From positions 1 through 19,205 of the forward strand of contig USBZ01000037.1 of NCBI GenBank assembly GCA_900553065.1: a stretch of DNA of 19,205 nucleotides, given 5' to 3'. Shown piece by piece: positions 7,267-15,322 of this stretch (positions are counted from its first letter, which is position 1; each line of letters starts with the position of its first letter). This stretch comes from an uncultured Desulfovibrio sp. Its GTDB lineage: Bacteria; Desulfobacterota; Desulfovibrionia; Desulfovibrionales; Desulfovibrionaceae. The notes beneath the pieces were generated by a model. The model saw only the letters and a list, made by a program, of their open reading frames with translations, did not search any database and was not told the DNA's origin. The translations under genes and the position numbers were made by a program.

Positions 7267-8337
7267 ATGAAGAAACTGCTGCTGGGTCTGCTCGCTGCCA
7301 CGATGCTGATTTCCGCTCCCCACCCCGCCTCTGCCGCGGATTATGAGCTGCATCTGAACATGCCGCTCCCGCCCACCAACACCCGCTGGAAACTCTTCCT
7401 CGAGGGTGTCATGAGCGATCTCGAACAGCGCTCCGGCGGACGCATCAAGGTCATCCCCTACTTTGCGGAGTCCATGAGCAAGATTTCGGAGTGCTTCGAG
7501 ACCGTGAAAACCGGTCTTGCCGATCTGACCGAAGTCGCTCTGCTCAATGCTCCCGGACAGTTTCCTTTCCACGAAAGAGCATGGGACGCTCTTGATCCCG
7601 CCCGCGCCAGCGAACATCCCACCACGATCATGCATGAAATTCAGAAAGAATTTCCTGAGGTCATGAAGGAGTTCAAGGGCGCGAAATTTCTCAACTCCTA
7701 CGACGGCATGATCGGTCAGTTCATTGTGATGAACAAGCCCGTGAAAAGTCTTGCCGACCTCAAGGGAAAGAAAATCATAGCCTTCGGCGGCCCCACCGTT
7801 GCCGCCAAGATTGAAGCCCTCGGCGCCGTGCCGGTTTCCATGTCTCCCGGCGACGCCTACATGGCTCTGCAGCAGGGCATTGCCGAAGGCGCCATGACCG
7901 GCTTCGGCATGCTGGTCAACCGTCGCTTCGGCGACATGCTCAAGCACATGGTTCCCGTGAACATCACGGGCGTCATTCTCGGCGTGGCCATGAATCAGAA
8001 TACGTATGATTCGCTGCCCGACGATCTCAAGAAAGTCGTGGACGAGACCTTCGGCGAAGAATTCACCCAGCGCAGCACCAAATACATGAGCGACATCGAG
8101 TATCAGCTCGCCAAGCAGTGGCGGGACGAGATGGGCGGTGTGATCCATCCCCTCACCGATGCCGAATATGATGAAATTCATAAGCTCTTTGCGCCTCTGG
8201 ACAAGGCCTGGGCCGACAAGCTCACGGCCTCCGGCATGCCCGGCGACAAGATCCTTGCCCGTCTGAACGAACTCCAGGCTCAGTACAGCCCGCTGTGGAA
8301 GGATTCCAAGCTGTTCCAGGAATTCGGCATAAAATAA
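7267..8337 (+). CDS. dctP: TRAP transporter periplasmic binding protein (DctP family)
   Basis: This 356-residue protein has a signal peptide (lysines at 2-3, hydrophobic core, cleavage after PASA near residue 23) followed by a DctP-type solute-binding fold. Visible family features are the SGGRIKV strand, the GLADLTEV segment, the LADLKGKKI hinge strand near residues 160-168 and the DAYMALQQGIAEGAM segment near 198-212. Members bind carboxylates or sulfonates in the periplasm and deliver them to the DctQ/DctM membrane subunits. The usual carboxylate-pinning arginine near residue 150 is not obvious (SYDGMIGQFIVMNKP), which hints at an atypical ligand. GGAGG lies 6-7 bp before the ATG. The gene is followed by a GC-rich hairpin and the fused permease gene. 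Confidence 0.92.
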   Translation: MKKLLLGLLAATMLISAPHPASAADYELHLNMPLPPTNTRWKLFLEGVMSDLEQRSGGRIKVIPYFAESMSKISECFETVKTGLADLTEVALLNAPGQFPFHERAWDALDPARASEHPTTIMHEIQKEFPEVMKEFKGAKFLNSYDGMIGQFIVMNKPVKSLADLKGKKIIAFGGPTVAAKIEALGAVPVSMSPGDAYMALQQGIAEGAMTGFGMLVNRRFGDMLKHMVPVNITGVILGVAMNQNTYDSLPDDLKKVVDETFGEEFTQRSTKYMSDIEYQLAKQWRDEMGGVIHPLTDAEYDEIHKLFAPLDKAWADKLTASGMPGDKILARLNELQAQYSPLWKDSKLFQEFGIK

Positions 8338-8346
8338 TACGCTGAT

Positions 8347-8392
8347 GCGGCGGCGCCTTTCTCCGTCGCCATGAAGAAACGCCGCCGCTTTT
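8347..8392 (+). other. Intercistronic hairpin with short T-run between dctP and dctQM
   Basis: GCGGCGGCG (8347-8355) pairs with CGCCGCCGC (8380-8388) over a 24-nt loop and is followed by TTTT (8389-8392). It could be a partial terminator or 3' stabiliser that gives more binding protein than permease. Confidence 0.5.
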
Positions 8393-8416
8393 CCGCTTTT
8401 CCCGGAGGTCTTTTTC

Positions 8417-10321
8417 ATGTCTGCCCCCGCCAGTTCAGAGGCTTTTCCCGTCACCCCGTTCGATACTGCCGCACAGAAGCTGACCAGCTTCTGCAAGTGG
8501 CTCAGCGTCGGCGGTATCGGATGCTTTCTCATCATCGTTTTCATCACGTTCTTCGACGTCATTCTGCGCACGTTCTTCAACAGTCCCATTTCCGGCGCGC
8601 AGGAAGTCACGGAAATGCTCATGCCCCTCGTGGTCTTTTCGGGCATCGCCTATGCGCAGTGCCGCAAGAGCCATGTGACCATGGACATCTTCACGGAAAC
8701 CCTGAAGCCCCAAAACAGAACCACGCTCGAATGCTCCACCACCATCTGGAGCGCCGCCATCTGCTGCGTATGCATCTGGGCCACCGCCAGAATGGCTTCG
8801 ACCACAACCACCATCACCCATCAGCTCGGCCTGCCCATCAACCCCTTCGTGTGGTTCGTGTGCTTCGGCTTCTGCACCCTGCTTGCGGCGTTCATCATTG
8901 AAACCTGCCGCCTGTTCACCCTCGTTCGCCGCACAGGTACGGGTCATGCTGTCTTTGCCGTGCTCTTCGGCATCATTCCCGTGCTCTTCGCCTGGTACAT
9001 GGCCACGCACCGCTTCCCCGGTCTCGGTGCCGTGAATCTCGGCATCATCGGCCTGTGCGTCATGCTCTTCCTGTTCATCTGCGGCATGCCCGTCGCCTTC
9101 GCCCTCATGGCGGCAGGATTCGTCTTCTCCTGCTCCATCCGCGGACTCAATCCCGCCATGGTCATGTACGGACAGGTGATGTTCACCGGTTCGAGCAGCT
9201 ACCACTGGGTACCGCTCATGTTCTTCATGCTCATGGGCTACTTCTGCTATTACGGCGACCTCGGACGGGATCTCTACTCCTTTGCCCGCAGCTGGATAGG
9301 TCATTTCCGCGGCGGTCTGGCCCAGGGCAGCGTCTGCGCCTGCGCGGCCTTCGGCGCCGTGGTCGGCGACCATCTCTCCGGCTCCATCGCCATGAACGCC
9401 ATCGCCCTGCCTGAAATGCGCGCCAACAAGTACGACGACAAGCTGGCCGTCGGCACACTGGCCTGTGCGGGCGTCATAGGTTCGCTCATTCCCCCGAGCA
9501 CCAACCTCATCATGTACGGCGTTCTGGCCGAACAGTCCGTCAGCGAACTCTTCATGGCCGGCGCCATTCCCGGCATCATTCTCACCGTGCTCTTCTGCAT
9601 CACGGTATGGATCATCGCCGTGCTCAATCCGGCCGCCGCTCCCACCATCGCCAAGGTTCCCATGAAGGAACGCATGCGTGCGCTCAGGTTCACCCTGCCC
9701 ATTCTCGTGCTGTTCATTCTGGTCATCGGCGGCATTTACGGCGGCATCTTCACTCCTGCCGAAGGCGGCGGCATAGGCGCCGTGGGCGCTTTCCTCGTCT
9801 CCCTCTTCATGCGCAGACTCACCGTGAAGAAATTCATCGCCGCCCTCAACGACTCGGCCAAGTTCATTGCCATGTGCTTCGCCGTACTTACCGGCGCCTC
9901 CATGCTCAGCTACTTCATGACCCTGAGCCGCATTCCCACCGTCATGGCGTCCAGCATCGCCGCCATGGAACTGTCCGGCGGCCTCACCATGCTCGCCATC
10001 GTGGTCGTCATGATCGTGCTCGGCTGCTTCGTGCCCGCTCTGCCGCTGCTTCTCGTGTGCGTTCCCATCTTCCTGCCCATCGCCGCCGTATACGACTGGA
10101 ACCTCGTCTGGTTCGGCGTGCTCATGGTCATCCTTCTTAACATGGGAACCATCACTCCGCCCTTCGGCGTGAATCTCTTCGTCATCAAGGAACTGGCAAA
10201 AGTCCCGCTGAACATCATGTTCCGTGCCTCCGTTCCCTTTGCCATAGCCATGACCGTACTCGTGGCCATCGTCTACTTCATTCCGCAGACGGCGCTCTGG
10301 CTGCCCGCCGTATTCAAATAA
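8417..10321 (+). CDS. dctQM: Fused TRAP transporter permease (DctQ-DctM)
   Basis: This 634-residue membrane protein joins the small DctQ subunit (about residues 25-175) to the large DctM subunit (about 205-630). The DctQ part shows FFDVILRTFFNSPISGAQEV followed by a SHVTMDIF segment. The DctM part shows GMPVAFALMAAGFVF, the GSIAMNAIALPEM stretch, the IPPS motif near residue 358 in the GSLIPPSTNLIMYGVL signature, and GTITPPFGVNLFVIK near 576-590. TRAP permeases drive Na+- or H+-coupled uptake of ligands delivered by DctP. Such Q-M fusions are known in this superfamily. GGAGG (8404-8408) supports the ATG at 8417. Confidence 0.95.
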   Translation: MSAPASSEAFPVTPFDTAAQKLTSFCKWLSVGGIGCFLIIVFITFFDVILRTFFNSPISGAQEVTEMLMPLVVFSGIAYAQCRKSHVTMDIFTETLKPQNRTTLECSTTIWSAAICCVCIWATARMASTTTTITHQLGLPINPFVWFVCFGFCTLLAAFIIETCRLFTLVRRTGTGHAVFAVLFGIIPVLFAWYMATHRFPGLGAVNLGIIGLCVMLFLFICGMPVAFALMAAGFVFSCSIRGLNPAMVMYGQVMFTGSSSYHWVPLMFFMLMGYFCYYGDLGRDLYSFARSWIGHFRGGLAQGSVCACAAFGAVVGDHLSGSIAMNAIALPEMRANKYDDKLAVGTLACAGVIGSLIPPSTNLIMYGVLAEQSVSELFMAGAIPGIILTVLFCITVWIIAVLNPAAAPTIAKVPMKERMRALRFTLPILVLFILVIGGIYGGIFTPAEGGGIGAVGAFLVSLFMRRLTVKKFIAALNDSAKFIAMCFAVLTGASMLSYFMTLSRIPTVMASSIAAMELSGGLTMLAIVVVMIVLGCFVPALPLLLVCVPIFLPIAAVYDWNLVWFGVLMVILLNMGTITPPFGVNLFVIKELAKVPLNIMFRASVPFAIAMTVLVAIVYFIPQTALWLPAVFK

Positions 10322-10364
10322 CGCGCTCCTCCTGATCAGGAACCATCACCCCCGTTCATCGAAA

Positions 10365-10386
10365 GCCCGTCGATCAAAAGACGGGC
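10365..10386 (+). other. Intercistronic hairpin between dctQM and the ferredoxin gene
   Basis: GCCCGTC (10365-10371) pairs with GACGGGC (10380-10386) over an 8-nt loop and sits immediately upstream of the ferredoxin ribosome-binding site AAGGAG (10388-10393). There is no T-run. Confidence 0.45.
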
Positions 10387-10398
10387 CAAGGAGTTTTC

Positions 10399-10647
10399 AT
10401 GCCTCCGGTTATTGACAAAGAAAAATGTATCGGCTGCGGACTGTGCGTTCAGATCTGTCCGTGCGAAGTCTTCGACATTGATCATCAGCCCAAAACCGTG
10501 CCCGTGGTGCGCTATCCCAGAGAGTGCTGGCACTGCAACGCCTGCGTTCTGGACTGTCCGAGAAAGGCCATGGATCTTCGCTTCCCGCTCAACTACATCA
10601 TCACGACCACAGATACCGCGACCCTGAACGGTAAAGCAGGAGACTGA
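10399..10647 (+). CDS. Small 2[4Fe-4S] ferredoxin, AprB-like partner of the flavoprotein
   Basis: This 82-residue protein carries two complete four-cysteine cluster motifs: CIGCGLCVQICP (Cys10, 13, 16, 20) and CWHCNACVLDCP (Cys43, 46, 49, 53), with the usual cross-over prolines. The spacing and the adjacent AprA-like gene make it the likely electron-transfer subunit of a flavoprotein/ferredoxin pair, like the beta subunit of adenylylsulfate reductase but lacking that protein's long C-terminal tail. The stop (10645-10647) lies 1 bp before the flavoprotein ATG, so the two are translationally coupled. AAGGAG lies 5-6 bp upstream of the start. An independent soluble ferredoxin is less likely given the coupling. 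Confidence 0.93.
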   Translation: MPPVIDKEKCIGCGLCVQICPCEVFDIDHQPKTVPVVRYPRECWHCNACVLDCPRKAMDLRFPLNYIITTTDTATLNGKAGD

Positions 10648-10648
10648 C

Positions 10649-12331
10649 ATGCTTCCCATCAGCAAAACCATAGAAACGGATCTCGTCGTCATCGGCGGTG
10701 GTATCGGCGGACTCATGGCGGCCATAGCGGCGGCCGAACAGGGAACCCGTGTCGTTGTTCTGGAAAAGGCCGACACCAGACGCAGCGGCTCCGGCGGCGG
10801 TGGCTGCGACCACTTCTTCTGCTATCTGCCCGAAGTGCACGGAGACAATCTCGACGTCATCTTCCAGGAACTCATGGAAAGCCAGATCGGCAGCTGCTAC
10901 GATCCCCTGCTTACCTATCAGTTCATGAAGATGTCCGCCTCCATCGTGCGCAAATGGCATGAATGGGGCATCAACATGAAGCCCTATGACAACGAATTCG
11001 TGTTCCGCGGACACGCCTTCCCCGGACGTCCCCGCATCTGGCTGAAGTACGACGGACATAATCAGAAGGCCGTGCTCACGCAGAAGGCCCGTTCCCTCGG
11101 CGTGACCATACTCAACCATCATGCGGTGCTCGAGCTGCTGCATGACGGAACCCGTGCCCTGGGCGCGCTGGCGCTGGACAACAGCCGTTCCGAACCGTCG
11201 TTCGTTCTGGTGCAGAGCCGCTGCGTCATGATGGCCAGCGGTACGGCCAGCCGTCTCTATACGCCGATGTCCACCCCCTCCACCATGTTCAACACCGCCA
11301 ACAGCCCCGCCAACGCCGGCGCCGGCCATGCTCAGGCTCTCCGTGCAGGCGCCCGTCTGGTAAACTTCGAACTGCCCTACCGTCACTCCGGCCACAAGTA
11401 CTGGACCCGCGCGGGCAAGGGTACCTGGATCGGCATATTCAAATACCCCGACGGCACCAACGTAGGCCCCTTCATCACCAAGGCCACCAAGGAAGTCAGC
11501 GACATCACCTCCGACGTGTGGAACAACGTGTTCACCGACATGGCCCGCGAAGGACGCGCCCCCATCTACATGGACTGCTCGCAGATCGACGAGGAAGACT
11601 TCCAGTGCATGATGAAGGACTTTGAAAGCGAAGGCCTGACGAGCTTCCTCAACTACATGGGCAAGCGCCATCTGGATCTCCGCAAGCAGGCCGTGGAATT
11701 CGGTCAGTTCGAACCGTACTTCCTCGGTCGCGGCGTGGAAATCGGCGTCGACGGTCAGACCACGCTTCCCGGCCTCTATGCCGCAGGCGACGTCGTGGGC
11801 AACGTGCGCGGAGCCATCGCGGGAGCTGCCGTCTACGGCTGGATCTGCGGTGAAAGCATCGGCAAAAGCTTCAGAAATCTGGACATCAAGCCGGTGGCCG
11901 ACCTCGATCTGACCCATGAGCGCATGGAATTCTTCAGCTCCCTGTACGAACGCGAATCCGGCGCTCCCTGGCAGGAAGGCAACTGGGGTCTCCAGCAGAT
12001 CCTTACCGACTATGCCGGAGCCGGTCCCGAGCGTGTGCGTTCGGAAACCCTGCTGACGGCAGGCCTCAAGACGCTGGGCGAGCTGCGTGAACTGTGCAAG
12101 GCTGAAATGAAGGTCTCCAATTCGCATGAACTCATGCGTGCCGCCGAAGTGTTCGATCTCATGGACGTAGGTGAAGCCATCATGCTCTGTGCCCGTGAAC
12201 GCCGTGAAACCCGCGGTCTGCACATCCGCAAGGACTATCCCTTCACCAATCCGCTGTACAACAAGAAACTTTTCTACATCGAGCGCCGCAACGGCGAGTA
12301 CGTTGTGGGCATGCGCGACAAATATAAATAG
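10649..12331 (+). CDS. AprA-like / fumarate-reductase-family FAD flavoprotein
   Basis: This 560-residue flavoprotein has an N-terminal FAD-binding dinucleotide fold (VVIGGGIGGLMAA near residues 12-24, ending in VLEKA). RRSGSGGGGCDHFF follows, where AprA has its RSG-A-G segment. A mid-region (MMASGTASRLYTP, AREGRAPIYMDC) parallels AprA's Rossmann end and its GR-PI-MDT stretch. The C-terminal FAD motif is LPGLYAAGDVVGNVRGAIAG (about 372-391). It thus looks closer to adenylylsulfate-reductase alpha subunits than to classical fumarate reductases. However, where those enzymes carry catalytic histidines (fumarate reductase H-MGG; AprA GSH-G), this protein reads YFLGRGVEIG (about 356-365). A different redox substrate is therefore likely. 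Cytoplasmic, with electrons passing to or from the coupled ferredoxin. GGAG at 10639-10642 supports the ATG at 10649. The reaction is unknown. Confidence 0.85.
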   Translation: MLPISKTIETDLVVIGGGIGGLMAAIAAAEQGTRVVVLEKADTRRSGSGGGGCDHFFCYLPEVHGDNLDVIFQELMESQIGSCYDPLLTYQFMKMSASIVRKWHEWGINMKPYDNEFVFRGHAFPGRPRIWLKYDGHNQKAVLTQKARSLGVTILNHHAVLELLHDGTRALGALALDNSRSEPSFVLVQSRCVMMASGTASRLYTPMSTPSTMFNTANSPANAGAGHAQALRAGARLVNFELPYRHSGHKYWTRAGKGTWIGIFKYPDGTNVGPFITKATKEVSDITSDVWNNVFTDMAREGRAPIYMDCSQIDEEDFQCMMKDFESEGLTSFLNYMGKRHLDLRKQAVEFGQFEPYFLGRGVEIGVDGQTTLPGLYAAGDVVGNVRGAIAGAAVYGWICGESIGKSFRNLDIKPVADLDLTHERMEFFSSLYERESGAPWQEGNWGLQQILTDYAGAGPERVRSETLLTAGLKTLGELRELCKAEMKVSNSHELMRAAEVFDLMDVGEAIMLCARERRETRGLHIRKDYPFTNPLYNKKLFYIERRNGEYVVGMRDKYK

Positions 12332-12351
12332 TCGTGCCGGGAGAACGTCTC

Positions 12352-13653
12352 ATGAATCAGGAAATCTTCGACATTCTACGCTCGGAAATCAAGCCGGCCC
12401 TGGGATGTACCGGTCCCATCGGCATCTGCTACTGCGCCGCCGAGGCCTATGACGCCATAGGCGGAACCATTGAACGCATCGATGCGGACATCGACTGGGG
12501 TATGTGCTGCAAGATTGACGACGTGGCTTTTCCCGGCTCCCAGATGCTGGGCGTGGAAATGGCCATTGCTCTGGGCGCTCTCGGAGGAGACCCCGGGGCG
12601 GGGCTGGAAGTGCTTCACTCCGTCACGCCGGAAGTCGAGCTTCAGGCCCGCAAGGTGGCCGAGCTTGTGCACATCCGGCCGCTCTGGGAGCGCACCGATC
12701 TCGGCATCTATGCCAGAATATGCATCAAGACCGATCGCGGCACGGGTACGGCGGAAATCCAGAACCGGAGCGACGGACTCACGCTGAAAATGCGCAATGA
12801 TGAAGTTCTGGAACGCCATGATCCTGATCCCAGTGCTCAGAGCCACACCGATCCGATACTCAAATACCGTATCCGCGACTTCTATGACTTCGCCGTGGAA
12901 ACGCCGCTGGAAAAGCTCGACTTCATGCGGGATGCGGCCGCCTACAACACCCGTCTCGCGCAAGCCGCCCTCGACGGCAGACTCGGCGCGGGCATCGGCG
13001 CCGCCCTGCAGGATGCGGCCGGAGGCAGCCCCTACATTCTGGCCAAGGCCTGGGCCGCCGCCGGATGTGAGGCCCGCATGTCGGGCGTCAATCATCCGGC
13101 CATGAGCTGCGCCAACAAGGGCAACGTAGGTATTGCCGCCTCCATGCCGCTGGTGAGTCTGGCCAGAGATCTGGCGCTGCCTGAGGAAAAACTGCAGCGG
13201 GCCATGGCGCTGAGCTATCTCATCGCCATAGCCGTCATCAGACGCATCGGAAAGTGTCCGTCCATGTGTTCCTGTGAAGTGGCGGCCTCTCTGGGAGTCG
13301 CCGCAGGAAGCGTACTCTTGCGCGGCGGCAGCGAAAAACAGGTGGAAATCGCCATTCAGAACACCATTCCCAGCATTTTCGGCGTGGTGTGCGACGGAGC
13401 GAAGCTGGCCTGTGCGCTGCGCATCTCCTCGGGTACCGGCATTGCTCTGGAAGCCGGCAACCTGGCGCTCAAGGGCGTCCGCATTGCCAACAATCAGGGC
13501 GTGCTTGCGCCAACGGCGGACGAATCCATCGAGCTTCTCGGCCGTACGGCCCTGTTCGGCATGGTGGACAGCGATCGCGATCTCTGCCGCCAGCTTTTCG
13601 ACAAGCGCCGTATCTTCCCGCTGATGACCTTTGCTGAACGTCAGCAGCAGTAG
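12352..13653 (+). CDS. L-cysteine desulfidase / serine-dehydratase-alpha-like [4Fe-4S] lyase (UPF0597 family)
   Basis: This 433-residue protein matches the UPF0597 family (E. coli CyuA/YhaM, archaeal CdsB) in length and motifs. It has ALGCTGPIG near the N-terminus with Cys19, the GKCPSMCSCEVAASLG stretch with Cys302, Cys306 and Cys308, and VVCDGAKLACALR with Cys347 and Cys354. In characterised members these cysteines bind a [4Fe-4S] cluster, and the enzyme splits L-cysteine into sulfide, ammonia and pyruvate. Related lyases act on other beta-substituted amino acids. The ATG at 12352 is chosen over the GTG at 12334 because GGGAG (12339-12343) lies 8 bp upstream and family members start just before the EIFDIL-type helix. 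It follows the flavoprotein by 20 bp. Within this operon it probably removes the beta-substituent (SH or another group) from an amino acid. Cysteine itself is the simplest guess, not proven. Confidence 0.88.
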   Translation: MNQEIFDILRSEIKPALGCTGPIGICYCAAEAYDAIGGTIERIDADIDWGMCCKIDDVAFPGSQMLGVEMAIALGALGGDPGAGLEVLHSVTPEVELQARKVAELVHIRPLWERTDLGIYARICIKTDRGTGTAEIQNRSDGLTLKMRNDEVLERHDPDPSAQSHTDPILKYRIRDFYDFAVETPLEKLDFMRDAAAYNTRLAQAALDGRLGAGIGAALQDAAGGSPYILAKAWAAAGCEARMSGVNHPAMSCANKGNVGIAASMPLVSLARDLALPEEKLQRAMALSYLIAIAVIRRIGKCPSMCSCEVAASLGVAAGSVLLRGGSEKQVEIAIQNTIPSIFGVVCDGAKLACALRISSGTGIALEAGNLALKGVRIANNQGVLAPTADESIELLGRTALFGMVDSDRDLCRQLFDKRRIFPLMTFAERQQQ

Positions 13654-13662
13654 GCCCCTGTT

Positions 13663-13701
13663 GCTGCGGACGGTCGGAATTCTCTTCCGGCCGCCCGCAG
13701 C
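13663..13701 (+). other. Long intercistronic hairpin between the lyase and opine-dehydrogenase genes
   Basis: GCTGCGG (13663-13669) pairs with CCGCAGC (13695-13701), and inside it CGGTCGGAA (13671-13679) pairs with TTCCGGCCG (13685-13693) with one G-U. CTTTTATGAGG follows, carrying the next ribosome-binding site. It may tune expression of the last gene. Confidence 0.5.
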
Positions 13702-13721
13702 TCCTTTTATGAGGTATGAAC

Positions 13722-14789
13722 ATGAATACTGATGTCGTCATCATAGGATGCGGCTCCACAGGCAAGGCCACCTCGGCCTGGTTCACCCTGCAGGGCATGA
13801 GTGTAGCGCTGTGCGATACGGAACGCTTCACTCCCGACATGGAAGACATACGACGGCAGGGAGGCATCCTTCTGCGCGGTCGCGCCGGTGTTACGGGAAA
13901 GGCCATGCCCGCTCTCATGACTACGGACTTTCAGGAAGCCCTCGCCACATCGAAGCGTGTGCTCATCTGCGTTCCCGACTACCGTCAGGAAGAGGTTGCC
14001 GCCTGCTGCGCGCCGTATCTCAGCGCCGAGCACTGTGTACTCATTGTTCCCGGCAATCTCGGCTCTCTGATTTTCCGTCGCGTATTGGAAGGTACAGGAC
14101 ATACGGATCTGCCCTGCCTAGCCGAAATGTCGGACAATCTCTGGGCCTGCCGTACCACCGGAAACAGCGAGGTGCTGGCCGCTCTTCCCCTGCCGCCCAA
14201 GCGCGTATCCGCGTTTCCCGCTTCCGATACCCATCGCGTCATCTCGACCTTCGCGGACATTCTTACACTGATACCGGGAACCAACATTCTGGAAACGACG
14301 CTCAACTCCCCCAACGTGCTTACGCATCTTGCGGGAACCATTCCCAATGCTGCGGCCGTGGAAAAAAGCAACGGCACCTTCGCCTTCTTCCGTGACGGAC
14401 TCTCCCCTGCCGTCATCCGCTGCATTGCGGCCGTGGAACAGGAAAGAAACGCCGTTCTGGCCGCTCTCGGTCTGCAGCGCTACGGAGGATCCGCCGCCCT
14501 GTGCGAAGCGCTCATGAACGGCAACATCCCAGAAGGATTCGATCTTTTTCTGACACTGGACGGCCCTACCGATCTGAAGCACCGCTACGTTACGGAAGAT
14601 GCGGTCTGCGGCATGGCTCTTCTGACGTCTCTGGCGGAAGTCTGCGGCGTGGAAGCGCCCGTCTCCCGTGCACTTCTTACCCTGGCGTCCTGTCTCAATG
14701 ACGATGACTACGCCGCCCGCGGACGCACGATTGCCAACATGGGCTTCTCCGGTCTCTCTCTCAACGAGATCATGGCAAAAATCCGCTGA
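13722..14789 (+). CDS. NAD(P)-dependent octopine/nopaline (opine) dehydrogenase family protein
   Basis: This 355-residue protein has an N-terminal Rossmann fold starting VVIIGCGSTGKATSAWF (GxGxxG at residues 9-14). Its C-terminal helical domain matches the octopine/nopaline dehydrogenase family. The NSPNVLTHLAGTIPNA motif contains His202, which by my count falls where the catalytic His of this family lies, and LDGPTDLKHRYVTED follows near residues 279-293 with Asp280 and Asp284. These enzymes reversibly join an amino acid to a 2-oxo acid through reductive N-alkylation. In a catabolic operon the reverse direction, oxidative cleavage of an N-(carboxyalkyl) amino acid, is more likely. The ATG at 13722 is preferred over 13716, since GAGG (13711-13714) is 7 bp before 13722 but only 1 bp before 13716. 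It is the last gene of the operon. Confidence 0.85.
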   Translation: MNTDVVIIGCGSTGKATSAWFTLQGMSVALCDTERFTPDMEDIRRQGGILLRGRAGVTGKAMPALMTTDFQEALATSKRVLICVPDYRQEEVAACCAPYLSAEHCVLIVPGNLGSLIFRRVLEGTGHTDLPCLAEMSDNLWACRTTGNSEVLAALPLPPKRVSAFPASDTHRVISTFADILTLIPGTNILETTLNSPNVLTHLAGTIPNAAAVEKSNGTFAFFRDGLSPAVIRCIAAVEQERNAVLAALGLQRYGGSAALCEALMNGNIPEGFDLFLTLDGPTDLKHRYVTEDAVCGMALLTSLAEVCGVEAPVSRALLTLASCLNDDDYAARGRTIANMGFSGLSLNEIMAKIR

Positions 14790-14957
14790 CGACACCGATG
14801 CCCCAGACCGGGAGAATTCTCTTTACCAAGGCGGATAAGAAATAAGCACCTTCCGTCTTTCAATCGGATGCTCGAAACGGAGGAGTACGAAATCTCCCCC
14901 TGTAACATGGGTGTGTTGTTCAGGCATGTAAGGGCGTGTTACTTCCCTGCATCTTAT

Positions 14958-14999
14958 GGGTGCCGACTCGAATCCTCAGGTCGGCGCCCTGTTTTTTTT
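14958..14999 (+). terminator. Rho-independent terminator after the opine-dehydrogenase gene
   Basis: GGGTGCCGAC (14958-14967) pairs with GTCGGCGCCC (14980-14989) with one G-U, over a 12-nt loop, and is followed by TG and eight Ts (14992-14999). It is about 170 bp beyond the opine-dehydrogenase stop, so it ends either a long 3' UTR or a separate small RNA. Confidence 0.85.
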
Positions 15000-15322
15000 C
15001 AGCAGGGCAAGGCCATGTATTCTGACTCGCAGCCAGTTTGCCGTTGACGAATTAAGAGTATTCAGCATGAAAGCAACGGCATGACAGACGATGGAGTCGC
15101 CAGAAAAGAACCGGCGTCCATAAAAATGAGTCCATACTCTTTACAGGGAAAAACAGCCGAACAGATTCGACAGAATTTTGGATTTCGTCACTCGTGAAGA
15201 ACAAAGAAGCTTGCCTCAGCATCGGAGCCATCCCCTCCAACGGCATGCCTGCCATTCGGGAATCTGCCCCATGAGTTCATCAGTTCGGTGCAGTTCCCGT
15301 GCCTGCAGCAAAGAGCGGGCAA

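Noticed and set aside
7144..8646. 500-codon open frame on the minus strand
   Set aside because: It is a shadow of dctP and flanking sequence; the plus strand has clear TRAP motifs, a signal peptide and a ribosome-binding site.
10601..12223. 540-codon open frame on the minus strand
   Set aside because: It is antisense to the flavoprotein and ferredoxin genes, lacks family motifs and arises from the GC-skewed codon pattern of the real genes.
14958..14990. Possible tRNA or tmRNA 3' part, because of the TCGAATCC string
   Set aside because: There is no 5-bp T-arm around a 7-nt loop, no acceptor stem and no anticodon arm; the stem and T-run make it a terminator.
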